Shown here one piece after another: positions 8,875 to 16,895 of a DNA stretch of 35,278 bases. The notes under the pieces were generated by a model. It worked only from the letters and a program-made list of their open reading frames with translations. It made no database searches and had not been told where the DNA came from. Origin of the DNA: DATKYV01 sp035528275 (GTDB lineage Bacteria > Acidobacteriota > Terriglobia > UBA7540); the NCBI GenBank assembly GCA_035528275.1, contig DATKYV010000352.1:1-35278 (forward strand), read 5' to 3'. Numbering within the stretch: the first letter of the stretch is position 1; each line of letters opens with the position of its first letter. Made by a program: the position numbers and the translations under genes.

Positions 8875-8882
8875 CTACCCCC

Positions 8883-9875
8883 ATGTCCACCGGAACCACG
8901 GACCGCAAAATCGATAAGCTGATCCACCTGCTGGTGAAGAACGCCACGGTGGTTGTTCCGGGCCCGAAGATTGCCTCCGAGATCGGCGTCACCCGCTCCA
9001 CGGTTTGGGTGTACATCGAGAAGCTCCGCGCCCTGGGTGTGGAGATCAAAGGTCATCCCTCGAGCGGCTACGAGCTCCAGAAACTTCCTGACATCCTCGC
9101 CCCCAGCCTGATTCGGCCTGAGCTTGGCGACATCCAGATCGGGCACAGAATCGTTCACTATTTTCGGACGGACTCGACCAACAACGCGGCACTCGCCCTG
9201 GCCGCCAAAGGTGCGCCGCACGGCACCGTGGTCCTGGCTGAGGAACAGACCGCGGGCCGGGGGCGCTTCGGCCGCAACTGGTTTTCGGAAAAATCCAGCG
9301 GCATCTATGCTTCGATTGTTCTGCGTCCCGCTCTGACGCCCGCCGCTGCGCCCATGATTACTCTCATGGCCGCCGTTGCATCGCATCAGGCGGTGAGCAC
9401 GACGACGGGGCTGCCGGCGGACATCCGCTGGCCCAACGACTTGCTCGTCAACGGGAAAAAAGTGTGTGGCATCCTGACGGAAATGAATGCCGAGGTCGAC
9501 CGGCTGCACGCCGTGGTCGTGGGGATTGGGATCAACGTGAATCACCACGAGATGCCCGAGGAGTTGAGGGAAATCGCCACCTCCCTGAGGATTGAGGGTC
9601 GGAAGACTTACTCGCGATCGCACCTTCTCGTTGTCCTCCTCAAGGAGCTCGAACGGAAATATCACCTCCTGCTCGACGAGGGAGGCGCCGCCATCGCCCG
9701 GCGGTGGACCGCGGCCTCAACTTACGCGGAAGGCAAGCAGGTACGAGTGCGCTCGAACTCGGGGGAATTCCTCGCCACGACGGCGGGGCTCGAGCCCAGC
9801 GGGGCGCTCAGAGTTCGGCGCGAGGACGGGCGCGAAGAGGTGATGGTCTCGGGCGAAATCGTCGAAGTAAAATAG
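8883..9875 (+). CDS. birA: biotin-protein ligase / biotin operon repressor
   Basis: A 330-residue bifunctional BirA. Residues 5-65 form a winged-helix DNA-binding domain (KIDKLIHLL ... IGVTRSTVWVYIEKL ... IKGHPSSGYEL). The biotin ligase domain covers about 85-275 with the nucleotide/biotin loop GRGRFGRNW, RPALTPA, RWPNDLLVNGKKVCGIL and GIGINVN. A short C-terminal beta domain follows. It attaches biotin to carboxylase carrier protein and may repress biotin genes. Start ATG 8883 was chosen because the HTH domain begins there; upstream there is a repeat and no clear Shine-Dalgarno sequence. Residues upstream of that in the open frame are repeat-derived. coaX follows after 70 nt. Confidence 0.93.
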   Translation: MSTGTTDRKIDKLIHLLVKNATVVVPGPKIASEIGVTRSTVWVYIEKLRALGVEIKGHPSSGYELQKLPDILAPSLIRPELGDIQIGHRIVHYFRTDSTNNAALALAAKGAPHGTVVLAEEQTAGRGRFGRNWFSEKSSGIYASIVLRPALTPAAAPMITLMAAVASHQAVSTTTGLPADIRWPNDLLVNGKKVCGILTEMNAEVDRLHAVVVGIGINVNHHEMPEELREIATSLRIEGRKTYSRSHLLVVLLKELERKYHLLLDEGGAAIARRWTAASTYAEGKQVRVRSNSGEFLATTAGLEPSGALRVRREDGREEVMVSGEIVEVK

Positions 9876-9876
9876 A

Positions 9877-9903
9877 CCCGAGGGCTGAAGGCCGTCTCTC
9901 GGG
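9877..9903 (+). terminator. possible hairpin after birA
   Basis: CCCGAG (9877-9882) pairs with CTCGGG (9898-9903) across a 15-nt loop, directly after the birA stop. There is no T run, so a terminator role is weak. Confidence 0.25.
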
Positions 9904-9945
9904 CACGAGCCGATGAGACGGAGAAGGTTTAAATAGGCTGAATCC

Positions 9946-10719
9946 ATGCTTCTGGTTATTGACGTGGGGAATACGAATACGGTGCTGGGCGTTTTCGAGG
10001 GGAAGGAGTTACGCGGTCAGTGGCGACTGTCCACGAATCGCAGCCAGACCGCCGACGAGTACGGAATCCTGATCCACAACTTGTTCGCTTTCGATGGATT
10101 TCACGCCCAGCAGATGGATGACATGATGATCGCGTGCGTGGTTCCGCCGCTCAACTCGGTCTTGGAGGAGATGGCGACGAAGTATTTTCACCGGCCGGCG
10201 ATCTTCCTGAGACCGGGTGTTCGAACCGGCATGGCAATTCACTACGACAATCCCCAGGAAGTGGGCGCGGATCGCATTGCCGATGCCGTGGCGGCGTTCG
10301 AGAAATACGGCGGGCCGTGCATCGTGGTGGATTTCGGCACGGCGGTCACCTTTGACGCCATCTCCGAAAAGGGAGAATACCTGGGGGGAGTGATCGCCCC
10401 GGGCATCGGAATCTCTTCGGAAGCCCTCTTTCGCCAGGCGGCGCGCTTGCCGCGCGTGGAAATCCGCGAGCCTGAGCGCATCATCGGGACGAATACCGTG
10501 GGCAGCATGCAGTCCGGCCTCTTTTACGGGGCGGTGGGAATGGTGGATGGCATCCTCGACCGCCTCTACACCGTACTGGGAGACAGGACCAAAGTCGTGG
10601 CCACGGGAGGGCAAGCCTCGCTCGTCGCCGCCGCTTCCAAATACAAACCTCCGGTCGATCCCTCTCTCACCCTGGAAGGTCTGCGCATCATTTACGAGCG
10701 CAACCTGCCCGTCGGCTGA
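9946..10719 (+). CDS. coaX: type III pantothenate kinase
   Basis: A 257-residue CoaX that phosphorylates pantothenate, the first step of coenzyme A synthesis. It is an ASKHA-fold kinase: phosphate-1 motif DVGNTNTVLGVF (5-16), the PQEVGADRIADAVAA segment (about 103-117), DFGTAVTFD (about 127-135), GGVIAPG, and GTNTVGSMQSGLFYG. Start ATG 9946 is supported by the conserved MLLVIDVGNTNT beginning, though the nearest purine-rich tract lies some 20 nt upstream. The last four codons and the TGA stop lie within a palindromic repeat (10707-10724), so the native C-terminus may have been changed. birA-coaX is a common pairing in many bacteria. A conserved hypothetical gene follows after 17 nt. Confidence 0.95.
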   Translation: MLLVIDVGNTNTVLGVFEGKELRGQWRLSTNRSQTADEYGILIHNLFAFDGFHAQQMDDMMIACVVPPLNSVLEEMATKYFHRPAIFLRPGVRTGMAIHYDNPQEVGADRIADAVAAFEKYGGPCIVVDFGTAVTFDAISEKGEYLGGVIAPGIGISSEALFRQAARLPRVEIREPERIIGTNTVGSMQSGLFYGAVGMVDGILDRLYTVLGDRTKVVATGGQASLVAAASKYKPPVDPSLTLEGLRIIYERNLPVG

Positions 10720-10724
10720 CGGGC
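10707..10724. repeat. CCGTC-type palindrome overlapping the end of coaX
   Basis: GCCCGTCGGCTGACGGGC. Its internal TGA (10717-10719) is the coaX stop codon. Confidence 0.7.
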
Positions 10725-10736
10725 ACAAGTAGGGGC

Positions 10737-11459
10737 ATGGCGGTGGAAAACTACTTCAACTACTTCACGGAAATCGAAGAGTGTTTTCGCCGCTGCCGAG
10801 GCACCCCGACTCTGCTTTCTCCGCTCGACTGGGCGCTCATCGAATCCTGGAAGGAAGCCGGACGGCCGCTCGATGCGGTCCTACGCGGAATCGAACGGTC
10901 GTTTGAGAAATTCAAGAAGCGCCCCCGGCGGTTCCGAATGGTCAATAGCCTGGCCTATTGTTCACAAGAGGTCGACCGCGCGGCCGAGGAAGTCAGTACG
11001 GCGGAGGCTGAAGGGGGCTCGCTCTCCAAAGCCGCTGAACCGGTGGCGCCTCCCTTTCCCCCGGAGGAAATCCTGGCCTACATGAATCGCAATGCCCAGG
11101 CTCTGGAGCTGGCGGGCCGCCACTGGAAGGAGCACGGCAAGCCCGATCTGGCAACCGACCTGCTGACCACCGCAGCCGAGCATCGTGAAATCACCGCGCG
11201 ACACGCTGGCGATGCCGCGACGCATCTGAACGAGCTCGAGACTTTCCTGACCGCGCTCGAGGAGAAATTGACGGCGCTCCTGACCCGGGCCTCCTCGGTG
11301 GAGCTGCTTGCGGAATTCCACCGCGAGGTCGATCGGGGACTCACCGCGTACCGTCGCAAGATGTCCGGCTCGCAGATCGAATCCCTGGAGCGCCAGTTTC
11401 TCAAGAAGCGCCTCTTCGAATACTATCGGGTCCCGCGCCTCAGCCTGTTCTATCTCTGA
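10737..11459 (+). CDS. conserved hypothetical protein between coaX and rlmD
   Basis: A 240-residue soluble protein that I do not recognise as a named family. The N-terminal 80 residues (YFNYFTEIEECF, LSPLDWALIESWKEAGRPLDAVLRGIERSF, RRFRMVNSLAYC) look like a compact helical domain. The middle (about 85-115) is low-complexity. The second half is predicted all-helical, with heptad-like stretches (LAGRHWKEHG; FLTALEEKLTALL), and ends in a basic segment and YYRVPRLSLFYL. There is no signal peptide or membrane segment. The ATG has AGGGG 6 nt upstream. Tight spacing (17 nt after coaX, 20 nt before rlmD) suggests co-transcription. Function unknown. Confidence 0.8.
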   Translation: MAVENYFNYFTEIEECFRRCRGTPTLLSPLDWALIESWKEAGRPLDAVLRGIERSFEKFKKRPRRFRMVNSLAYCSQEVDRAAEEVSTAEAEGGSLSKAAEPVAPPFPPEEILAYMNRNAQALELAGRHWKEHGKPDLATDLLTTAAEHREITARHAGDAATHLNELETFLTALEEKLTALLTRASSVELLAEFHREVDRGLTAYRRKMSGSQIESLERQFLKKRLFEYYRVPRLSLFYL

Positions 11460-11479
11460 GATCTCGAAACGGAAACACC

Positions 11480-12760
11480 GTGTCATTCGAGTTGGTTCCG
11501 GAAAAACTGGTTTATGGAGGCGCCGCCCTGGGACACGCTCAGGGGCGGACGGTTCTGGTGCCTTTCGCTCTGCCCGGCGAGCGGCTCGAAGTGGAGAGCG
11601 TTCGGACCGCAAAAGGCGTGGTCCACGCCCGACCGATACGGATTCTTGAAGCGGCTTCCCAGCGTATTTCTCCTCCCTGCCCGTACTTCGCTCGTTGCGG
11701 AGGTTGCCACTATCAGCATCTGCCTTCCGAGCGCCAGACCGCCAGCAAAGTCGAAATCCTGCGCGAAACATTACGCCGCTTGGGGAAGATCGAGTGGGAA
11801 TCCGACATCACCGTCCACGCGGCGGATCCCTGGAGCTATCGGAATCAGGCGCAATTGAAGGTCGCCGGCATGCCGGATGGACAGGTGGAACTGGGTTTCT
11901 TCGAGGCCGAGTCCCACCGCTTGTTCCCGGTGGTCGAGTGCCTGATCCTCTCGCCCCGGCTGAACGAGGTGCTCCGGGGACTCCGCTCCGCCGAGTGGGC
12001 GGGCCGGATGGGTGAGGTTGGCGAGATCGATTTGCTTGCCGACGACCAGGACGAACGCGTCATGGTCACCCTGCGCGGCGGCCGGAACTCAAAAAAGAAT
12101 GAGGCGCTGGCAAGCGATCTGCTGTGCCGCATCAAGCCTGTGATCAGCGTCGCCGTGGAGGGTGATGAAGGCGCACGAGTCTTCGGCGACCCGGCGCTCG
12201 AATATGCGGTGGGGCCGTTCCGGTATCGAGTCAGCGCCGGCTCGTTCTTTCAGTCTTCCCGGTTTCTGCTTCCCGAGTTGGTGAAAGCGGTGACGGGGGA
12301 TATGTCCGGCGGGCTGGCTCTGGACATCTTTGCCGGCGTGGGTCTATTTGCTTTGTCCCTGGCGCGGCGATTCGAACGGGTGGTGGCTGTCGAGGCCCAT
12401 TCGGCTTCGGCGAGGGACCTCGAGGCGAATGCGAAGGCCCATGGTTGTGGCAACGTTCGCGTCGTTCACGAAACCGCGAATGATTTCCTGCGACGCTTCG
12501 CGCAAACCGAAGCCGATGGGGTGGTTCTCGACCCGCCGCGCGCCGGAGTGGGCGCGACGGCGTTGAAGCCCCTGGTGAATTGCCGTCCCCGGCGAATCCA
12601 CTACGTTTCCTGCAGCCCGCCCACCTTGGCTCGCGATCTGGCCTATCTTACATCGCGAGGCTACCGGCTCATTTCCGTTGAAATGTTCGACTTTTTCCCA
12701 CAGACTTACCACATCGAATGCCTCGTGAAGCTGACCCGCACGGACGGCCCGAGTTCCTGA
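11480..12760 (+). CDS. rlmD: 23S rRNA (uracil-5-)-methyltransferase, RumA/RlmD family
   Basis: A 426-residue SAM-dependent RNA m5U methyltransferase. An N-terminal TRAM-like domain (1-55) is followed by the [4Fe-4S] cysteines Cys67, Cys73, Cys76 (CPYFARCGGC) and probably Cys154. Next come the core motifs GSFFQSS, the SAM-binding LDIFAGVGLFAL, VAVEAH, the DPPRAG motif, and the nucleophile Cys378 in HYVSCSPPTLARDL. The cluster ligands point to RlmD or a close relative (RlmCD, TrmA-like); the exact target uridine cannot be read from sequence. Start GTG 11480 lies 20 nt after the previous gene. Its 3' end overlaps comEC by 43 nt in another frame. Confidence 0.9.
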   Translation: MSFELVPEKLVYGGAALGHAQGRTVLVPFALPGERLEVESVRTAKGVVHARPIRILEAASQRISPPCPYFARCGGCHYQHLPSERQTASKVEILRETLRRLGKIEWESDITVHAADPWSYRNQAQLKVAGMPDGQVELGFFEAESHRLFPVVECLILSPRLNEVLRGLRSAEWAGRMGEVGEIDLLADDQDERVMVTLRGGRNSKKNEALASDLLCRIKPVISVAVEGDEGARVFGDPALEYAVGPFRYRVSAGSFFQSSRFLLPELVKAVTGDMSGGLALDIFAGVGLFALSLARRFERVVAVEAHSASARDLEANAKAHGCGNVRVVHETANDFLRRFAQTEADGVVLDPPRAGVGATALKPLVNCRPRRIHYVSCSPPTLARDLAYLTSRGYRLISVEMFDFFPQTYHIECLVKLTRTDGPSS

Positions 12761-15396
12761 GAAGCCCGTTTCTTGTACTGGCATGTTCCTTTGGCCTGGG
12801 GATCGTCCTCGCTCGATCCCGGACCGCCTCGTGGTTGGACATCTCGCTGCTTCTAGCCTCGGCGAGTTTGTGCCTGCTGGCGGGACTCGCGGCTTTGCGC
12901 GGAGGATGGACCCGGCTTTCCGCGCTGCTCGCCTTGTTGGGTTTTGTGGCGGCCGGCGCGGCGGCATCATTCCTGTTCCCGTTTCGCTTTCCCTCGAATC
13001 ACGTCAGCCGCTTGGCGGCGGCGGGTGGCGATCTCGCGGACCCGGTCCGAATCGAGGGCCGGCTGGTTTCCGAACCGCTGCGCACCGATTACGGACAGCA
13101 GTTCGATGTGGAGGTGACGCGGATTGAAAGCCTCCGGCACAGTCATGCGGTCACCGGCAAGGTGAGACTGCGCCTCCAGGCGCCGCCCGACCTCGAGAGC
13201 CTTTCCGTTGCCGACTCCCTCCACCTCAGTTACGGAGATTCCTTACGCGCCCTGGTATTTCTGCGCAGGCCGCGCGTCTACCGCAACCCGGGAGGCTTTG
13301 ATTTCCAGCGCTGGATGGAATCCGTTCAGGACGTCACCTGGGTGGGCACGATCAAACATCCGCTTCTGGTGGAGAAGCTCCGGGATCGAAACACCCCGGG
13401 GATCGGGAAAGTGATCCAGAAGACGCGCCGGCGCCTGCTCGAAGCGATCGACCGGATGTATCCGCCCTGGGCGGCGGAGGGGAGATACGGCTCGGTACTC
13501 AAGGCGACCTTGCTCGGCGACCGCTCCTCGCTCGATTCAAAAACCATCGAGGATTTCCGCCGCAGCGGGCTTTACCACCTTCTGGTGATTTCCGGTCTTC
13601 ATGTGGGATTGCTGGCCTTGCTTGCGGCGGTTCTCCTGCGTCAGTTCCCCATCAACGAATTCTGGAGGTCGGCGCTGGTGCTCGTGGTCTTGTTCGGGTA
13701 CACGTTGCTGATCGAGCAGCGTGCGGCGACGCAGCGCGCCACGCTGATGATCTTCGCGTACGTACTGGCGCGACTTCTTTATCGCGACCGCTCGGCGTTG
13801 AACGCCATCGGCATTGCGGGGCTGATCCTGTTGGTCCAACGGCCGGCGTGGCTGTTTGAATCGGGATTCCAGCTTTCCTTCAGTGCCGTGCTGCTGATTG
13901 CGGGGCTGGCGCTGCCCGTGCTCGAACACACCACGGAGCCTTTTCGCCGCGGCCTGCGGGAGCTGGCAGACGTGGGCCGGGACTTGCGGCTGCCGCCGCG
14001 CGTCGCCCAATTTCGCCTTGACCTCCGGGGCCTCGCGGGCTGGCTTCGGAAGAGATTCCGCAAGCTTTCCCGGCATCCGGCAACCGCTTCCTGGCTGGTG
14101 AGCGCGCCCGTGAGCGCGGCGTTGTGGGCGGCGACCGTGCTGGTCTTTTCCGCCATCATCCAACTCGGGTTGCTGTTGCCCATGGCGGAGAGCTTCCATC
14201 GCGTGACGTTTGCGGGAATCGGTCTGAACGCCCTGGCGACTCCTTTGCTGACCCTGCTCCTGGCCCTTGGAATTCCGACGGTGATGCTTGCCGTGATGCT
14301 GCCGGCGCTCGCGGTCTGGCCGGCCAAGGTTCTGGGGATCGTCGCCGGCGGTCTTCTCACCCTGACCGACCTTCACGGCCTGCCGGCCTGGCTGTCGTAT
14401 CGGATCCCCGAGCCGCCGGCGTGGGTCTCGTGGGGTTTTGTCCTGTCACTGGTGATGGCGGCCCTCACCATCGGACGATTCCGCCGCAGCTTTCGGGCCT
14501 CGGCGGTTGGCGCGGTGTTTTTCGTTGTGCTGATATCGGTCCATCCCTTCGCGCCGCGCCTGCCTCACGGAGCGCTGGAGGTGACGGCCCTCGATTGCGG
14601 CGAAGGCGACTCTTTCTTTCTGGTCTTTCCCGACCGCACCACCATGCTGATTGACGGCGGGGGCGGCCCCGCGGGCAGCGGCCGCGAAGGCACACTTCGA
14701 GGGCGTCGCTGGGACGCGGGTGACTCCATTGTCTCTCCTTACTTGTGGTCGCGCGGAGTGAAAAAGATTGACGTGGTGGCGCTCAGCGACTCTCATGGAG
14801 ACCATGTGGGCGGCCTGGCGACGGTATTCAAGAACTTTCGGGTGGGGGAATTCTGGCACGGCTCGAATGCGCCCACGCCCGGTTACGAAGCGCTGCTCGA
14901 GCAAGTCTGGGCGCGCGATATTCCCGACAGAAGACTGGTGGCGGGCGATGTCATCCTGCTCGGCGGCGCCAAGATCCAAATCCTCTGGCCGCCCGCGCAA
15001 CCATCAACTCCAGGCGGCGGTTCTCAGGACGAATCCCTCGTGATGCGCGTCTCGGCAGGCGAAGCGAGCGTCCTGCTTGCCGGCGATATCACGGGTGACG
15101 CGCAGCGCGAGCTCCTGGCTTCCGGGAGTTTCATAAGAGCGCTGGCGCTTTTTGCGGCAATTCAAGGGGCAGACTCTTCACTCTTGCCCGAGTTCCTGGC
15201 ACACGTTTCTCCTCGGGTGGCCATCGCGAGCGCGGATAGCGACACTTCCGATGAGCCGCCGGAAGGGGCGGAGGTCGAGGGATTTCAGCGGCCAGGAGTC
15301 CGGATCGTCGACCCCGGCCAGACCGGTGCGGTTACGGTGGAGATCAGGGGTTCTTCGCTCTTCGTTCGGACCTACCGGGATGAACCGCGTGATTGA
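12718..15396 (+). CDS. comEC: ComEC/Rec2-family DNA uptake channel with degenerate MBL domain
   Basis: An 892-residue polytopic inner-membrane protein of the ComEC/Rec2 family, which moves single-stranded DNA across the membrane in natural transformation. Order: two N-terminal hydrophobic segments and a DUF4131-like soluble domain (about 15-200, VYRNPGGFDFQRWM); the Competence domain with GLYHLLVISGLHVGLL (about 282-297) and many membrane helices to about 610; and a metallo-beta-lactamase-like domain from about 620 with LDCGEGDSFFL, SDSHGDHVGG (near 692) and VLLAGDI. The usual PHHGS motif after the GDI segment is missing, as is the later GHPH-type histidine. ATG 12718 overlaps rlmD by 43 nt; a start slightly downstream is possible. 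It converges on the yihY-type gene 17 nt away. Confidence 0.9.
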   Translation: MPREADPHGRPEFLRSPFLVLACSFGLGIVLARSRTASWLDISLLLASASLCLLAGLAALRGGWTRLSALLALLGFVAAGAAASFLFPFRFPSNHVSRLAAAGGDLADPVRIEGRLVSEPLRTDYGQQFDVEVTRIESLRHSHAVTGKVRLRLQAPPDLESLSVADSLHLSYGDSLRALVFLRRPRVYRNPGGFDFQRWMESVQDVTWVGTIKHPLLVEKLRDRNTPGIGKVIQKTRRRLLEAIDRMYPPWAAEGRYGSVLKATLLGDRSSLDSKTIEDFRRSGLYHLLVISGLHVGLLALLAAVLLRQFPINEFWRSALVLVVLFGYTLLIEQRAATQRATLMIFAYVLARLLYRDRSALNAIGIAGLILLVQRPAWLFESGFQLSFSAVLLIAGLALPVLEHTTEPFRRGLRELADVGRDLRLPPRVAQFRLDLRGLAGWLRKRFRKLSRHPATASWLVSAPVSAALWAATVLVFSAIIQLGLLLPMAESFHRVTFAGIGLNALATPLLTLLLALGIPTVMLAVMLPALAVWPAKVLGIVAGGLLTLTDLHGLPAWLSYRIPEPPAWVSWGFVLSLVMAALTIGRFRRSFRASAVGAVFFVVLISVHPFAPRLPHGALEVTALDCGEGDSFFLVFPDRTTMLIDGGGGPAGSGREGTLRGRRWDAGDSIVSPYLWSRGVKKIDVVALSDSHGDHVGGLATVFKNFRVGEFWHGSNAPTPGYEALLEQVWARDIPDRRLVAGDVILLGGAKIQILWPPAQPSTPGGGSQDESLVMRVSAGEASVLLAGDITGDAQRELLASGSFIRALALFAAIQGADSSLLPEFLAHVSPRVAIASADSDTSDEPPEGAEVEGFQRPGVRIVDPGQTGAVTVEIRGSSLFVRTYRDEPRD

Positions 15397-15413
15397 CTGA
15401 CCGGCGGGAGTGG

Positions 15414-16304
15414 TTATTCCTCCGAATCCGAGTTGGCTTCCAGGGTGCCATAGAGCGACCGTGAAACCTGGGCGCCGAAAAGGACGACGGCGGAGGAGAT
15501 ATAGGCCCAGGTCATCAGGGCGACGAAAAGGGCGATGGGCCCGTAGACATGGCGGTAATTGAACCGGGGAAGCAAGAGAGTGAAAAGCGATCGCGCCGCT
15601 TCCCAGAAAACCGCCGTCACCAGCGCGCTGGGGAAAACCTGGTGAAACCGCAAGCGGGCGTTCGGCAGGCGCTCGAACAACAGGAGGAACATGGCGAAGG
15701 TCATGCCAAACGTAATGGCGACGATGAGCGCGTAGTAGGAAAGGTCGATCAAGGCGGCGGGCAGATCGAGCACCTTTTGCCGCAGCCAGTTGTGGATGTA
15801 CACGTTCACGCCGACCAGCGCCGAAGAGATCAGGATCAGAAATCCCAGAATCACCGCCATCTCCAGGGCCAGAACCCGCTTTCGCCACCAACTGCGCTCC
15901 ACCTCAATATCCCAGGCGCGGTTGAGGGCCTTTTCCAGGGGCAGGAAGATTCCGGACGAGCTCCAAAGCAGAAGGAGGATGGAAATGACGCTGATGGGTC
16001 CGTAGGAGCGCGAAATACTCTGCAGATTCTGAAGGATGAAGTCGGGCTTCATGGGCAGCGCACGGTCCAGGACCACGGCCAGGCGTCCGGCGAGCTCGAG
16101 GTGCTTGATATAGATCCCGCTCAGTCCGATGAGGAGGAGAAGAAAAGGAAAGATGCACAACAAGCTGTGATAGGCGATCGAGGCGGAAACCATCAGCGAG
16201 TCTTCGTTGATGAAATTCACGAGCGAATCCCCCAGCACCTGGCGAATCCTCCGCCAACGACCGGCCAGCTTGCTCGGGTTCTTGCGCCTCGCCTTTTTGG
16301 ACAT
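15414..16304 (-). CDS. YihY/BrkB-family inner membrane protein
   Basis: A 296-residue polytopic membrane protein of the YihY/BrkB (virulence factor BrkB-like, once called RNase BN) family. Typical features: a basic N-terminus; SLMVSASIAYHSLLCIFPFL; SISVISILLL-type helix then WSSSGIFLPLEKALNRAWD; five to six membrane helices; and the C-terminal FNYRHVYGPIALFVALMTW signature. Function in the family is not settled; a transport or permease role is often suggested. ATG 16304 was chosen because the family start (MSKKARRKN then the first helix) fits there. The frame stays open upstream through a repeat element and is not likely coding. It is convergent with comEC. Confidence 0.88.
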   Translation of the reverse strand: MSKKARRKNPSKLAGRWRRIRQVLGDSLVNFINEDSLMVSASIAYHSLLCIFPFLLLLIGLSGIYIKHLELAGRLAVVLDRALPMKPDFILQNLQSISRSYGPISVISILLLLWSSSGIFLPLEKALNRAWDIEVERSWWRKRVLALEMAVILGFLILISSALVGVNVYIHNWLRQKVLDLPAALIDLSYYALIVAITFGMTFAMFLLLFERLPNARLRFHQVFPSALVTAVFWEAARSLFTLLLPRFNYRHVYGPIALFVALMTWAYISSAVVLFGAQVSRSLYGTLEANSDSEE

Positions 16305-16412
16305 CGGTGGCAAAAGGGAACTTGTGTGCCGGAAAAAACCGGGCGTCGGAAACGTCGCTGCTGAATCGTAGTGCTGCGTTCCCGAAATACGTGATACACG
16401 GACACCGCGCAT

Positions 16413-16522
16413 GTCATGCTGAGCGAAGTCCGTCGGCTGACGGACGGAGCGAAGCATCTCGCGTGCATTCAGGCAGTTAACAAACAGATCCTTCGTCCGT
16501 CGGCTGACGGACTCAGGATGAC
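16413..16522. mobile_element. 110-bp composite repeat with two nested CCGTC palindromes
   Basis: The outer inverted arms are GTCATGCTGAG (16413-16423) and CTCAGGATGAC (16512-16522), with one mismatch. Between them are two identical palindromes, GTCCGTCGGCTGACGGAC at 16428-16445 and 16495-16512, each next to a CGAAG or CTTCG. It has the look of a MITE/REP-type intergenic element. It lies upstream of both the membrane protein gene and the small gene at 16631. Confidence 0.65.
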
Positions 16523-16545
16523 GGCCCGCGCCGTGAGTCACTTTC

Positions 16546-16572
16546 TTGCCTAACGCGGCACTGGCTTATAAT
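16546..16572 (+). promoter_or_regulatory. possible promoter for the 79-residue protein
   Basis: A perfect TATAAT -10 (16567-16572) follows TTGCCT (16546-16551) at a short 15-nt spacing. It lies just outside the composite repeat and about 60 nt before the ATG at 16631. Confidence 0.35.
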
Positions 16573-16630
16573 AACTGAAAGGGGGCGACGGGGAAGTTTG
16601 TTTATCCAAAACGTCCGGGAAAGGGATCGG

Positions 16631-16870
16631 ATGCCCAGCGAGGCGGAAATCCAGGCCGAAGCGCGCAAGGTCCGGCGGCTGCAGATCGTCGTCGATTTGG
16701 TGACCCATGTCATCCGGCAGTCCGAAATGCCGTTGGATGAAGCTTCCGAGCTCGTCGCCGCCACGCGCCGTTTCGCCCTCAATCTGTTTCCCGACAAAGC
16801 TCATACCTACGACCTCATCTACCAATCGAGATTCCGAAGGCTCCTGGCCGAAAAATACCGCATGGTTTGA
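16631..16870 (+). CDS. small conserved-looking hypothetical protein
   Basis: A 79-residue soluble protein I do not recognise. It is predicted helical, with a charged N-terminus (MPSEAEIQAEARKVRRLQ), a middle helix (IVVDLVTHVIRQSEMPLDEASELVAATRRFALNLFP is its body, beginning near residue 19) and an aromatic/basic C-terminus ending YRMV. ATG 16631 was chosen over TTG 16598 because AAGGGA lies 7 nt upstream. It stands alone between the YihY-type gene and the convergent DUF3108 gene, 25 nt downstream. The balanced composition and good ribosome-binding site argue for a real gene. Confidence 0.6.
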   Translation: MPSEAEIQAEARKVRRLQIVVDLVTHVIRQSEMPLDEASELVAATRRFALNLFPDKAHTYDLIYQSRFRRLLAEKYRMV

Positions 16871-16895
16871 GTATTCCCTGTCTCTCTGCGGGCGC

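Noticed and set aside
16305..16541. N-terminal extension of the YihY-type protein by 79 codons
   Set aside because: It reads through the composite repeat at 16413-16522 and lies before the normal family start.
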